DNA of 64,000 bases from VRUE01 sp963817945. Lineage in GTDB: Bacteria; Actinomycetota; Thermoleophilia; Solirubrobacterales; 70-9. Location of the stretch: positions 223,197 to 287,196 of the forward strand of contig CAWFQH010000002.1 of NCBI GenBank assembly GCA_963817945.1. The letters are read 5' to 3'. Shown piece after piece: positions 16,827 through 25,621 of this stretch (the first letter of the stretch is position 1; the number at the start of each line of letters is the position of its first letter). A program made the position numbers and the translations under genes. The notes under the pieces were generated by a model, which was not told the origin of the DNA, did no database searches, and worked only from the letters and a program-made list of their open reading frames with translations.

Positions 16827-18832
16827 GAGGAGGCGAGGAGGAAGTAGAGGGCGAGCCCGGCGAAGCCGGCGATCAGGAGCAGGGCGTAACTGCGGACGAA
16901 GCCGCTCTGGACGACCCGGACGATGCCGCCGGCGCCGCGCACCGTCTCGGCCGTGCCGCTGACGAGACCGTCGACGACGAGCCGCTCGAAGGTGCGGTTG
17001 GCGAAGCGGCCGGTTGCCAGCGCCGGGCGCACGACGAGAACGTCGATCAGCTCATCGAAGTACCACTTGTTGACGAGCAGGGTGTGGAGCGGACGCAGGC
17101 GCCGGATCAGGATCGCCGGCGTCGCCGGCCGGGCGACGTAGAGGAAGTAGGCAAGGGCGATGCCGAGGATCGAGATCGCGCCGCCGATCCCGAGGCCGAC
17201 CCATTCGGCGCCCGCGGTGGGGTGGATTTCGAGCAGCGGCGAGTCGTGGAAGACGGGGTCGAGGAAGCTGGTGACGAGGTGGTCGACGCCGGGGACCTGG
17301 ATCAGCCCACCGACCAGGGCGAGGGCGCCGAGGACTCCCATAGCCACCTTCATCGGCAACGACTGCTCGGCAATGTGGTGCTCTGGGCCCGGGAAGCCGA
17401 CGTCCGTGTCCTCGCGCTCACCGGTCACCGGGTTCTCGGGCTCGCCGTGGGCGACGTGGCCGGTGTCGATCAGCTCCTGCGCCTCGCGGCAGGGCGTCCC
17501 GGGCAGGATGCGGAAGACGAGGCGGAAGGTGTAGACCGCGGTCAGCAGCGCCCCGGCGTAGCCGAGGACGACGAAGATCGTGTACATGCCGCCGCGCGCC
17601 TCAGCGAAGGCGAGGATCTCGTCCTTGGAGAAGAAGCCCGAGGTGCCGGGGAAGGCCGCCAGCGCCAGGCCCCCGACCAGCAGCATCGCCGAGGTGAAGC
17701 GCGTTGCCCGGCCGAAGCCGCTCATGCGGTCGATGTTCTGGTCGTTCGCCATCGCGGCGATGATCGAGCCGGCTGCCATGAACAGCAGCGCCTTGAAGAA
17801 GGCGTGGGTCATCAGGTGGAACATGCCGGCGCTGAAGGCCCCGATCGAGACGCCAACCACCATGTAGCCGATCTGGCTCATCGTCGAGTAGGCGATCGCG
17901 CGCTTGAGGTCGGTCACCACCAGCGCGATCGAGCCGGCGACGAGCAGCGTCGCCAGGCCGGTGAAAGCGGCGACGTCGGCGGCGGTGGGGGCGAGGTCGA
18001 AGAGGACGTGGGTGCGGGCGATCAGGTAGACGCCCGCCGTCACCATCGTCGCCGCGTGGATCAGGGCCGAGACCGGCGTTGGGCCCTCCATCGCGTCGGC
18101 CAGCCAAGTGTGGAGCGGCAGCTGCGCCGACTTGGCGAAGGCGCCGACCAGCAGCAGCAGGCAGATCGCCGTCACAGTCCACTCGTTCGTGGTGAAGGCG
18201 TCCGGCGCCGCCTCGAAGACCGCCTCGAAGTCGAAGGTCCCCAGCTCGCGGAAGATCAGGAAGGCGGCGAGGACGAGGCCGATGTCGCCGACGACGTTGA
18301 TCAGGAAGGCCTTCATCCCTGCCCGGGTTGCGGTCTCGCGCCGGTACCAGAAGCTGATCAGAGCGTAGGAGGCGAAGCCGACGAAGGCCCAGCCGACGGT
18401 CAGCAGCACGAAGTTGCCGGCGAGGACGAGGAGCAGCATCGAGAAGACGAAGAAGTTGAGGTAGCTGAAGAAACGCCGGTAGCCGGCGTCGGACTGCATG
18501 TAGCCGAACGAGTAGAGGTGGATCAGGGTCGAGACCCCGGTCACGACCAAGACCATGAAGACCGAGAGGGGATCGACCAGGATGCCCAGCTGGATGTCGA
18601 GGCCACCGGCGCTGGCGTAGTCCCAGAGCGAGGAGGCGTGGTGGCGCGCCTCGGGCTCGTCGCCGAGCAGGCTAAGCAGGGCGGCGACGCCGCAGGCGAA
18701 GGAGAGCGCGATCGCGACGGTGCCGATCGCGCCGGCGGCGCGCGCCGACAGCGCCCGGTAGCCGAGCCCGATCGCGATCGAGCCCAGCAGCGGGAAGAGC
18801 AGGACCAGCCAGGCCCAGGCGGTGGCGCTCAC
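16823..18832 (-). CDS. nuoL: NADH-quinone oxidoreductase subunit L
   Basis: This 669-residue subunit is the distal antiporter-like pump of complex I with the long lateral helix at its C-terminus. FVGFASYALISFWY, KSAQLPLHTWLADAMEGPTPVSALIHAATMVTAG and YSTMSQIGYMVVG are diagnostic. The start is GTG and overlaps the nuoK stop (GTGA). The length is normal for NuoL. Confidence 0.96.
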   Translation of the reverse strand: MSATAWAWLVLLFPLLGSIAIGLGYRALSARAAGAIGTVAIALSFACGVAALLSLLGDEPEARHHASSLWDYASAGGLDIQLGILVDPLSVFMVLVVTGVSTLIHLYSFGYMQSDAGYRRFFSYLNFFVFSMLLLVLAGNFVLLTVGWAFVGFASYALISFWYRRETATRAGMKAFLINVVGDIGLVLAAFLIFRELGTFDFEAVFEAAPDAFTTNEWTVTAICLLLLVGAFAKSAQLPLHTWLADAMEGPTPVSALIHAATMVTAGVYLIARTHVLFDLAPTAADVAAFTGLATLLVAGSIALVVTDLKRAIAYSTMSQIGYMVVGVSIGAFSAGMFHLMTHAFFKALLFMAAGSIIAAMANDQNIDRMSGFGRATRFTSAMLLVGGLALAAFPGTSGFFSKDEILAFAEARGGMYTIFVVLGYAGALLTAVYTFRLVFRILPGTPCREAQELIDTGHVAHGEPENPVTGEREDTDVGFPGPEHHIAEQSLPMKVAMGVLGALALVGGLIQVPGVDHLVTSFLDPVFHDSPLLEIHPTAGAEWVGLGIGGAISILGIALAYFLYVARPATPAILIRRLRPLHTLLVNKWYFDELIDVLVVRPALATGRFANRTFERLVVDGLVSGTAETVRGAGGIVRVVQSGFVRSYALLLIAGFAGLALYFLLASS

Positions 18833-19128
18833 CCGCGCAGCTCCCTCAGCTCGTCGACGTCGAGCGGCAGCCGGCGGCGGAAGATGGCGACGATCAGGCC
18901 GAGGCCGACGACCACCTCGCAGGCGGCGACGACCATCACGATCAGGGCGAAGACCTGCCCCTCCTGGTTGCCGACCATGCGGCTAAAGGCGATCAGCGCC
19001 AGGTTGCCGGCGTTCAGCATTAGCTCCAGGCAGAGCAGGATCACGACGGGGCTGCGGCGGATGAGGATCCCCGTGGCGCCCACCGCGAACAGCAGGGACG
19101 AGAGGACGATGTACCACTCGATGCTCAT
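18829..19128 (-). CDS. nuoK: NADH-quinone oxidoreductase subunit K
   Basis: This 99-residue, three-helix subunit forms part of the membrane proton path beside NuoJ and NuoN. Helix 2 contains the conserved glutamate in LLCLELMLNAGNL, and helix 3 the second one in VVAACEVVVGL. The size is standard. The ATG overlaps the nuoJ stop and the stop overlaps the nuoL start, so translation of J-K-L is coupled. Confidence 0.96.
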   Translation of the reverse strand: MSIEWYIVLSSLLFAVGATGILIRRSPVVILLCLELMLNAGNLALIAFSRMVGNQEGQVFALIVMVVAACEVVVGLGLIVAIFRRRLPLDVDELRELRG

Positions 19129-19826
19129 GCGGACCCACCCGCGGGGGAGGGGCCGGGTATCCCCTCTTCACTCGCAACTCGTCGATCGAGAGTTTTGCTG
19201 CTGTCGCCTCCAACTTCGTGCTCCTCCCGCGCAAAACGTTCAGAGGGGACACCCGGCCCCTCCTCAGGGGCGAGCGCCGCCTGGCCGCCAGCCAGCGCAA
19301 CCGCACCGCCAGCGTCACCCGGCGACCGCTGCCGTCCAGCGAGCACTACCGCCCCAACCGCGGCGAGCAAGAGCAGAATGGATGCGGCCTCGAAGGGGAC
19401 GAGGAACTTCTCCAGGAGGAGGGTGCCGATCGCGGCCGGGTCGCCGAAGCCGGGGGCGACGTCGGGACCGTCGGTGCCGAGGGCCAGGAGGGAGGAGGCT
19501 AGAACGGCGATCGCCAGCTCTACGAAGAGGGCGATGCCGAGGAGGGGGGCGAGGAATTGCTGGCCGGGGATCGGCTCCCAGGCCGACTCCTGTTCGCCGC
19601 CGACGTAGGCGACGACGAAGACGTAGAGGACCATCACCGCGCCCGCGTAGACGACCACCTGGGCGGCAGCGAGGAATGCGGAGCTGAGCAACAGGAAGAG
19701 GACGGCCAGCGAGAAGAGGTGGACGATCAGCGCCAGCACGCTGTAGAAGGGATTGCGCATCGCGACGACCCCGACCGCGCCCCCGAGGGCGCCGAGCGCG
19801 GCGGCGAAGAAGAGGATCTCCTCCAC
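19125..19826 (-). CDS. nuoJ: NADH-quinone oxidoreductase subunit J, with repeat-encoded C-terminal tail
   Basis: This 233-residue subunit has five helices. AQVVVYAGAVMVLYVFVV is the conserved third helix region with the pi-bulge, and FLVPFEAASILLLLAAVGAVVLA the fifth. The GTG start at 19826 is preceded by GGGGGAG. After the fifth helix the protein ends in about 65 residues, of which about 35 come from an inserted palindromic repeat (PSERFAREE to RRVASEE). The gene is separated from nuoI by an opposite-strand gene, so J-N may need its own promoter or readthrough. Confidence 0.93.
   Translation of the reverse strand: MEEILFFAAALGALGGAVGVVAMRNPFYSVLALIVHLFSLAVLFLLLSSAFLAAAQVVVYAGAVMVLYVFVVAYVGGEQESAWEPIPGQQFLAPLLGIALFVELAIAVLASSLLALGTDGPDVAPGFGDPAAIGTLLLEKFLVPFEAASILLLLAAVGAVVLAGRQRSPGDAGGAVALAGGQAALAPEEGPGVPSERFAREEHEVGGDSSKTLDRRVASEEGIPGPSPAGGSA
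19146..19263. repeat. Palindromic protein-coding repeat, family 1, copy in nuoJ
   Basis: A 98-base core (19156-19253) matches a same-length core in nuoG at roughly 80 percent by eye. The ends are inverted repeats: 19146-19167 pairs with 19242-19263 with one mismatch. It is read in the same frame as the nuoG copy and encodes VPSERFAREE, then GDSS, then RRVASEE, in the cytoplasmic tail of NuoJ. The inverted ends suggest a small mobile (MITE-like or RPE-like) element. Confidence 0.75.
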
Positions 19827-19948
19827 TATCTCCCCCGTCCCCCCGCTTGACGTCGACGATCCCACGTGCCGGTCCGGCTGTTGACCGCCCCGGGGCGGCG
19901 TGGTTGCATGAACCTGCATCCCGCCGTCCCACCTGGAATGGAGGCATC

Positions 19949-20233
19949 ATGGACACCTACGTGATTCTGCGACGCAGCGGCTGGAAGTCCGGTGGCGAGC
20001 TCGAAGAGGCCGCCGAGCGCTCTCGCCAGGTCGGAGACGAGGAGATGTCGGATGACGTTCGCTGGATCCGCAGCTACGTCCTCGAGGAGGGCGACGGGCC
20101 GGTCGGCACTGTCTGCGTTTACCAGGCGACCAGCCCCGAGGCGATTCGGGAGCATGCCAACAGGGCGGATCTGCCGGTGGACGAGGTGATTCCGGTCGTC
20201 GATACGGTCCTGGTCCGGCCCGATCCGGAGTAG
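19949..20233 (+). CDS. DUF4242 (SCO4226-type, nickel-binding-like) protein inside the nuo operon on the opposite strand
   Basis: This 94-residue protein reads MDTYVILRRSGWKSGGELEEA and continues MSDDVRWIRSYVLEEGDGPVGTVCVYQA, then SPEAIREHANRADLPVDEVIPV, the pattern of the DUF4242 ferredoxin-like fold (SCO4226 family), known to bind metal and possibly nickel. ATG 19949 has a good TGGAGG site 5 bases upstream. It occupies the 415-base gap between nuoI and nuoJ, antisense to the operon. Its own promoter should lie in 19827-19948. Function in vivo is unknown. Confidence 0.82.
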   Translation: MDTYVILRRSGWKSGGELEEAAERSRQVGDEEMSDDVRWIRSYVLEEGDGPVGTVCVYQATSPEAIREHANRADLPVDEVIPVVDTVLVRPDPE

Positions 20234-20241
20234 CCGGGCGC

Positions 20242-20784
20242 TCATTCGCCCTCGCTCCGCAGCGGCGTCCGCTCGATCGGCTCGGCGAGCAGCATCTCCT
20301 TAGTGAAGATGAGGTCGTCGCGGTCGTAGTCGGCCATCTCGTAGTCGTGGCCCATCGTGATCGCGTCGAAGGGGCAGGCCATCTCGCAGTAGCCGCAGAA
20401 GATGCAGCGCGAGAGGTTGATCTCGTAGACGGCGGCGTAGCGCTCGCCGGCCGAGACCCGCTCGCCGGGGATGTTCTCGGCGGCGACGACGCGAATGCAG
20501 TCGGCCGGGCAGGCGGCGGCGCAGAGCGAGCAGCCGACGCATTTCTCCAGGCCGGTGTCCTCGAAGCGGTGCAGCTTGTGGCGGCCGCGGAAGCGCGGGT
20601 AGACCGGCGTCTTCTCCTCGGGATACTGGATCGTCAGCGGGCCCTCGATCAGGCGCGCCATCGTCGTCTTCAGTCCTCGCAGCGTCTCGCCAAAGGCGCG
20701 GTAGGCGCCGCCGAGCCCGCCCGGGTCCGGCCCGCGCTGGACCTCGACCACGTCCTGGTCCTTCAGGTAGGGAAATTCAGCCAC
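20242..20784 (-). CDS. nuoI: NADH-quinone oxidoreductase subunit I
   Basis: This 180-residue ferredoxin-like subunit carries the two [4Fe-4S] clusters N6a and N6b: CVGCSLCAAACPADC near residue 82 and CIFCGYCEMACPFDA near residue 127. It passes electrons from NuoG to NuoB. The GTG start has GGAGG 6 bases upstream. A 57-base gap with a 10-bp inverted repeat separates it from nuoH. Confidence 0.96.
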   Translation of the reverse strand: MAEFPYLKDQDVVEVQRGPDPGGLGGAYRAFGETLRGLKTTMARLIEGPLTIQYPEEKTPVYPRFRGRHKLHRFEDTGLEKCVGCSLCAAACPADCIRVVAAENIPGERVSAGERYAAVYEINLSRCIFCGYCEMACPFDAITMGHDYEMADYDRDDLIFTKEMLLAEPIERTPLRSEGE

Positions 20785-20794
20785 GTCCGCCTCC

Positions 20795-20839
20795 GGTGGG
20801 GCGAGTTACCGATGCATATGAGGGGAAAGTCGCCCCACC
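20795..20839. repeat. Small inverted repeat in the nuoH-nuoI gap
   Basis: GGTGGGGCGA at 20795-20804 pairs with TCGCCCCACC at 20830-20839 around a 25-base AT-containing loop. In the nuo transcript it could form an intercistronic hairpin. It ends 11 bases before the nuoI start codon and overlaps the ribosome-binding region, so it could tune nuoI translation. Confidence 0.4.
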
Positions 20840-20841
20840 CA

Positions 20842-21840
20842 TCACGTCACCACCACCAGCACCGCGGTGACGAGCGCATTCAGCGTCGCCAGCGGCAGCA
20901 GGATCTTCCAGCCCAGGCTCATCAGCTGGTCGTAGCGCAGGCGCGGCAGCGTTGCCCGCACCCAGATGAAGAGCAGGATCAGCCCCATGATCTTGGCCAG
21001 CATCCAGATCGGGTCGAGGAAGCCGGGGCCAGGGCCCATCCAGCCGCCGAGAAACATCGCCGCGGCAATCCCGGAGACGACCATGATCTCCATGTATTCG
21101 ACCAGCAGGAAGCTGCCGAAGCGCATGCCGCCGTACTCGGTCATGAAGCCCTGCACGAGTTCGGCATCGGCCTCCGGCATGTCGAACGGCGTGCGGTTGG
21201 TCTCGGCGAAGCCGGCCAGCATGAAGACGAGGAAGCCGACGATCTGCGGCACGATGAACCACATCTCGCCCTGGGCGTGGACGATGTCGACCAGCGAGAG
21301 CGAGCCGCCCATCATGATCACGCCGAGCAGGGCCAGGCCCATCGCGACCTCGTAGGAGATCAGCTGGGCGGCGCCGCGCATCGCGCCCAGCAGGCTGTAC
21401 TTGGAGCCCGAGGACCAGCCGCCCAGCAGCACGCCGTAGAAGGCGATCGAGCCGACGGCGAAGAAGTAGAGGATGCCGATCGGCACGTCGATTCCGTAGA
21501 GCCCGACGCCGTTCTGGACGTCGCCCCAGGGAATGATGGCCAGCGCCAGCACGCCCGAGAGGACTGGCAGCAGCGGCCCGAGGATGAACAGCGTCCGCAG
21601 CGCATTGGCTGGCATGAAGGCCTCCTTGCTGAGCAGCTTGCCGACGTCGGCAAGCGGCTGCAGGATCCCGAACGGCCCCACCCGGTTCGGCCCGTAGCGG
21701 TGCTGGAAGCGGCCGATCAGCTTCCGCTCCAGGACCGTCATCAGCGGCAGGATCGCGAAGATCACGCCGAAGATCACCAGCGACTTGACGACCATGATCC
21801 AGGTTGCTTCCGCGAAGGTCGTGTCGGCGACGGGGATCAC
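20842..21840 (-). CDS. nuoH: NADH-quinone oxidoreductase subunit H
   Basis: This 332-residue, eight-helix subunit forms the quinone chamber. VLERKLIGRFQHRYGPNRVGPFGILQPLADVGKL and GFAETNRTPFDMPEADAELVQGFMTEYGGM are family signatures and intact. GTG 21840 overlaps the nuoG stop by four bases. The length is slightly shorter than most actinobacterial NuoH but complete. Confidence 0.95.
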   Translation of the reverse strand: MIPVADTTFAEATWIMVVKSLVIFGVIFAILPLMTVLERKLIGRFQHRYGPNRVGPFGILQPLADVGKLLSKEAFMPANALRTLFILGPLLPVLSGVLALAIIPWGDVQNGVGLYGIDVPIGILYFFAVGSIAFYGVLLGGWSSGSKYSLLGAMRGAAQLISYEVAMGLALLGVIMMGGSLSLVDIVHAQGEMWFIVPQIVGFLVFMLAGFAETNRTPFDMPEADAELVQGFMTEYGGMRFGSFLLVEYMEIMVVSGIAAAMFLGGWMGPGPGFLDPIWMLAKIMGLILLFIWVRATLPRLRYDQLMSLGWKILLPLATLNALVTAVLVVVT

Positions 21841-24362
21841 GCTGGCTCCCCGCTGGACGCTGTCGCGGCCGACACTTTGACGATCTCGACCTCGACCGGC
21901 CCGCCGTTGAGCAGCGCGTTCGCGTTGCCGTCGGCGATCCCCTCCGCTAGGAAGCACACGCCCTCCTGGACACGCTCCTTGATCGCCACTCGCGCCTGGA
22001 CGCTGGTTCCGTTCTGGCTGACCTCGACCGCGTCGCCACTCTTCAGACCCAGGCGCTCAGCATCCACCGGCGCCACCTCGATCCGCTGCTCGGGCTGCAA
22101 GAACTTCAGCGGCGGGTTCAGCTCGGTGATCGGTCCAACCCAGAGATCGCGGTAGGTCCCCAAGGTCAGGGGCGACGCCGGCATCCTCTCCTCACTCGCA
22201 ACTCGTCGTTGTTGAGGTTGGCTGCTGTCGCCGCTAGCGCCGTTCTCCTCCCGCGCAAAACGTTCGGAGGGGATACCGGCGTCGCCTTCGTCCTTCGGGC
22301 CGTTCGCGGGGGATGGGAAGGACGAGGCTTTGTCGCGGTCCTGCCAGCGGATGCCGCGGCCGCCGATGTCGGAGTCGGTGATGCCGGCGTAGAAGGGGAC
22401 CTCGTTGGTGAGCGCGGCAAAGGCGGAGGGTTGAGACGCGATGCCGGTGTCGTGACCGAGCGCCAGCGACAACTCCGCAAGCACTCCCCAGTTGGGGCGG
22501 ATGTTGCCGGGACGGGAAGCGGATGGCCGGACGCGCTGGAGGCGCCCATCGGGATGGGTGACCGTGCCGTCTTTCTCGGCGTGGGTCTCTAGCGGGAACA
22601 CGACATCTGCTTTAGCCGTCGTCGCGTTCTCGAACATGGAGAAGACGACCAGATGGTCGACAGCCGTAAGTGCCCGCTCCCAAGCTTCCGTGTCCGGGAA
22701 GTCGCGCAGGGGGTCGACGCCGAAGAGGATCAGGGACTTCAGCTCGCCCGACTCGAGGGCGGCGCGGATCTCCTCGGTGGACTTGCCAGCGTAGGTCTCG
22801 CCGAGGCCGGGGCCGGCGTCGGGGAGGCAGCCGGCCTCGCGCAGGCCGCGGCCGTTGGCCAGCTCGGGGACCTCTAGCAGGCCGGAGCCATCCTTCCCCG
22901 CGAGGTCGAGGGCGTCGGCCAGGTCGAGTAGGGCGCCAAGCGCGTCCTCGCCATCGCGACCGATTCGCTCGCCCCAGACGACCACGACGCTGCCGGCCTC
23001 GCGCAGGACCTCGTCCTCGGACAGCTTGGAAAGAACGGAGAGAGCGTCGCCCGGTGCGTACCGGTAGACGCTCTCGGCGCCGCCGTCGAGGGCCGTCGGC
23101 CGTTCGGTGGCGACCACCAGGCGGGCGCCGTTTCGGCGCATCGCCTTGCGGATGCGGAGGTCGAGGATCGAGGCGTCGTGTAGGGGGTCGGTGCCAACGA
23201 CGAGGATCGCATCGGCCTCGTCGAGGTCACGCGTCCGCACCGCCAGGTCGGGCTGTGAGAGCCGCAGCAGCGTCTCCCGGGATGGCCCACCCGAGCGGCG
23301 CGACTCGACATGGGGCGAGCCCAGCGCCTCGCGCAGGATGCGCTGAACGAGGTAGCCCTCCTCGTTGGAGGCGTCGCCGACGATTGCGGCGACCCGGCTT
23401 GGCGCGGCCGGGGTTGATCCCCCTTGGGGGTGGTCAATATCGGCCGCGGCGCGGAGGTCCTCAGCGGCCTTCGCGATCGCTTCCTCCCAGCCCACCGCCC
23501 CGCCACGCAGCCGTGGCGCGGTCACCCGCTCCTCGGCCGCGAACATCTCGAAGCCGTAACGGCCGCGGTCGCAGAGCCAGCCGTCGTCGACGTCGGCGTT
23601 ATCGCGGGCGATTGCCCGCTTCACCTTCTCGTCGCGAACGGTGAAGCTGACGTTGCACTGGCTCGGGCAGAGGGTGCAGACCGAGCCGGCTTCCTCCACG
23701 TCCCAGGGCCGGGCCCGGAAGCGATACGTGTAGTTGGTCAACGCCCCGACCGGGCAGATGTCGGTGATGTTGCCGTGGAATGGCGCCACGTAGGGTCGCT
23801 CGTCGAAGGTGCCGACGTAGGTGCGGTCGCCACGCTCGAGCAGCTGTAGCTGTGAGTCCTCAGCGACCTCTTGGCTGAAGCGCACGCAGCGGTAACAGAG
23901 AATGCAGCGCTCGCGGTCGATCGCGACCAAGGGGCTCAGCGGCAATGGCTTCTCGAAGTGGCGCTTGGGGTCGGTGAAGCGGCTTTTGCCTGGGCCCCAG
24001 CCCATCGTGATGTCCTGCAGCGGGCACTCGCCGCCTTTGTCGCAGACGGGGCAGTCGAGCGGGTGGTTGACGAGGAGGAACTCGACGACCGCGCTCTGCG
24101 CCTCCTTCACTTTCTCGGTGCGCGTGTTGACCACCATGCCGTCGCGCACCGGCGTCGAGCAGGAGGTCTGCAGTTTCGGGATCCCCTCGATCTCGACCAG
24201 GCACATGCGGCAAGCCCCGACGGGGTCGCCGAGTTTCGGCTCGTAACAGAAGACCGGGATCTCCACGTCGCCTCGCTTGGCGGCGTCGTGGAGCATCTCG
24301 CCCTCGCTGGCGGCGATCTCGCGGCCGTCGACGATCAGCGTCACCTCCTGGCCCTTGCTCAT
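21837..24362 (-). CDS. nuoG: NADH-quinone oxidoreductase subunit G, with in-frame repeat insertion
   Basis: This 841-residue subunit carries several Fe-S clusters: a [2Fe-2S] site (C39, C50, C53, C67), the HPLDCPVCDKGGEC site near residue 100, CILCYRC with DICPVGA, and CTLCPSQC near residue 230. A molybdopterin-oxidoreductase-like domain without obvious cofactor residues follows. Near residues 695-735 a repeat-encoded insertion (IPSERFAREE, GDSS, RRVASEE) separates this domain from the C-terminal beta-barrel (LTLGTYRDLWVG onward). It couples by four-base overlaps to nuoF and nuoH. Confidence 0.95.
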   Translation of the reverse strand: MSKGQEVTLIVDGREIAASEGEMLHDAAKRGDVEIPVFCYEPKLGDPVGACRMCLVEIEGIPKLQTSCSTPVRDGMVVNTRTEKVKEAQSAVVEFLLVNHPLDCPVCDKGGECPLQDITMGWGPGKSRFTDPKRHFEKPLPLSPLVAIDRERCILCYRCVRFSQEVAEDSQLQLLERGDRTYVGTFDERPYVAPFHGNITDICPVGALTNYTYRFRARPWDVEEAGSVCTLCPSQCNVSFTVRDEKVKRAIARDNADVDDGWLCDRGRYGFEMFAAEERVTAPRLRGGAVGWEEAIAKAAEDLRAAADIDHPQGGSTPAAPSRVAAIVGDASNEEGYLVQRILREALGSPHVESRRSGGPSRETLLRLSQPDLAVRTRDLDEADAILVVGTDPLHDASILDLRIRKAMRRNGARLVVATERPTALDGGAESVYRYAPGDALSVLSKLSEDEVLREAGSVVVVWGERIGRDGEDALGALLDLADALDLAGKDGSGLLEVPELANGRGLREAGCLPDAGPGLGETYAGKSTEEIRAALESGELKSLILFGVDPLRDFPDTEAWERALTAVDHLVVFSMFENATTAKADVVFPLETHAEKDGTVTHPDGRLQRVRPSASRPGNIRPNWGVLAELSLALGHDTGIASQPSAFAALTNEVPFYAGITDSDIGGRGIRWQDRDKASSFPSPANGPKDEGDAGIPSERFAREENGASGDSSQPQQRRVASEERMPASPLTLGTYRDLWVGPITELNPPLKFLQPEQRIEVAPVDAERLGLKSGDAVEVSQNGTSVQARVAIKERVQEGVCFLAEGIADGNANALLNGGPVEVEIVKVSAATASSGEPA
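22171..22286. repeat. Palindromic protein-coding repeat, family 1, copy in nuoG
   Basis: The 98-base core (22180-22277) corresponds base for base in length to the copy in nuoJ. Arms 22171-22191 and 22266-22286 are complementary except at two positions. The outer part of the arms differs from the nuoJ copy yet remains complementary here, which suggests selection for, or generation of, the palindrome itself. It is in frame and encodes IPSERFAREE to RRVASEERMP in NuoG. Confidence 0.75.
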
Positions 24363-25621
24363 GCTGGCACCGCCGCGGCCATCACTCGCTCGAACTCCTC
24401 ACGGAACTTCCGCACCATCGCGCCGACCGGCATCGCCATCGAGTCGCCGAGCACGCAGAGGCAATTGCCGATGATGTTCTCCTGCACCGAGGCGACGATG
24501 TCGAGGTCCATCGGCGTCGCTTCCCCGCTCACTACGCGCTCCAGCATCTTCACGGTCCAGTTGGTCCCCTCGCGACAGGGCGTGCACTTGCCGCATGACT
24601 CGTGGTGGTAGAAGCGGGCCGTCCGCAGCGCCATGTGGGGGATCGAGACGGTGTCGTCGGCGACGATGATCGAGCCGGAGCCGAGCATCGAGCCGGCTTC
24701 GGCCATCGCCTCGAAGGAGTAGGGGAGGTCGAGCCCCTCTTCGGCGGTGAGGACCGGGGAGGAGGAGCCGCCCGGGTAGAAGGCCTTCAGCTCGCAGCCC
24801 TCCAGCGGTCCGCCGGCCAGGTCGCAGATCAGCTCGCGGGTCGGGATCCCGAGCTCGACCTCGTAGTTGCCCGGACGCCGCACGCGGCCGGAGACCGAGA
24901 CGACCTTGGTCCCGGGCGACTGCTCGGTGCCGAAACCGCGGAACCACTCGGCGCCACGCTCGACGATCCGCGGCACATTCGAGAGGGTCTCGACGTTGTT
25001 GATCAGGGTCGGCCCGCCGTAGAGCCCCTGCACGGCGGGGAAGGGCGGCTTCAGGCGCGGGTTGCCGCGCTTGCCTTCGAGCGCGTCGAGCAGCGCCGTC
25101 TCCTCGCCGCAGATGTAGGCGCCGGCGCCGCGGTGGACGACCAGCTCCAGGTCGCAATGGCTGCCGCAGATGTTCTGGCCGAGGTAGCCGGCCTCGTAGG
25201 CCTCGGCAACGGCCCGGTCGAGGACGTCCGCCTGCAGGTCGTACTCACCGCGGATGAAGATGAAGGCGTGGCCGGCGCCAGCGGCCAGGGCGGCGATCGC
25301 GATCCCCTCGATCAGCTGGTGCGGGTTGCGCTGCATCAGCTCGCGATCCTTGAAGGCGCCCGGCTCGGACTCGTCGGCATTGCAGCAGAGGTACTTGGCC
25401 ATGTCGCCGCGGGGGAGGAAGGAGGCCTTTTTGCCCATCGCGAAGCCGGCGCCGCCGCGGCCCCGCAGGCCGGAATCCTCGAGCTCCTTGAGGATCTGAT
25501 CCGGCTCCATCTCGCGGTAGGCCTTCTCCAGGGTCGCGTATCCCCCGTGGCCCCGGTAGCCATCGATCGTCCGCAGCGCCGGGTCCTCGGCGTGCTCAAG
25601 CAGGACACGCGTCTCAGGCAT
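24359..25621 (-). CDS. nuoF: NADH-quinone oxidoreductase subunit F
   Basis: This 420-residue subunit binds NADH, FMN and cluster N3. GRGGAGFAMGKKASFLP is the FMN/NADH-binding loop, HRGAGAYICGEETALLDALEGKRG the NADH site, and SCGKCTPCREG with NCLCVLGD supply the four cysteines of the [4Fe-4S] cluster. ATG 25621 overlaps the nuoE end by eight bases. The stop overlaps the nuoG start. Confidence 0.96.
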   Translation of the reverse strand: MPETRVLLEHAEDPALRTIDGYRGHGGYATLEKAYREMEPDQILKELEDSGLRGRGGAGFAMGKKASFLPRGDMAKYLCCNADESEPGAFKDRELMQRNPHQLIEGIAIAALAAGAGHAFIFIRGEYDLQADVLDRAVAEAYEAGYLGQNICGSHCDLELVVHRGAGAYICGEETALLDALEGKRGNPRLKPPFPAVQGLYGGPTLINNVETLSNVPRIVERGAEWFRGFGTEQSPGTKVVSVSGRVRRPGNYEVELGIPTRELICDLAGGPLEGCELKAFYPGGSSSPVLTAEEGLDLPYSFEAMAEAGSMLGSGSIIVADDTVSIPHMALRTARFYHHESCGKCTPCREGTNWTVKMLERVVSGEATPMDLDIVASVQENIIGNCLCVLGDSMAMPVGAMVRKFREEFERVMAAAVPA

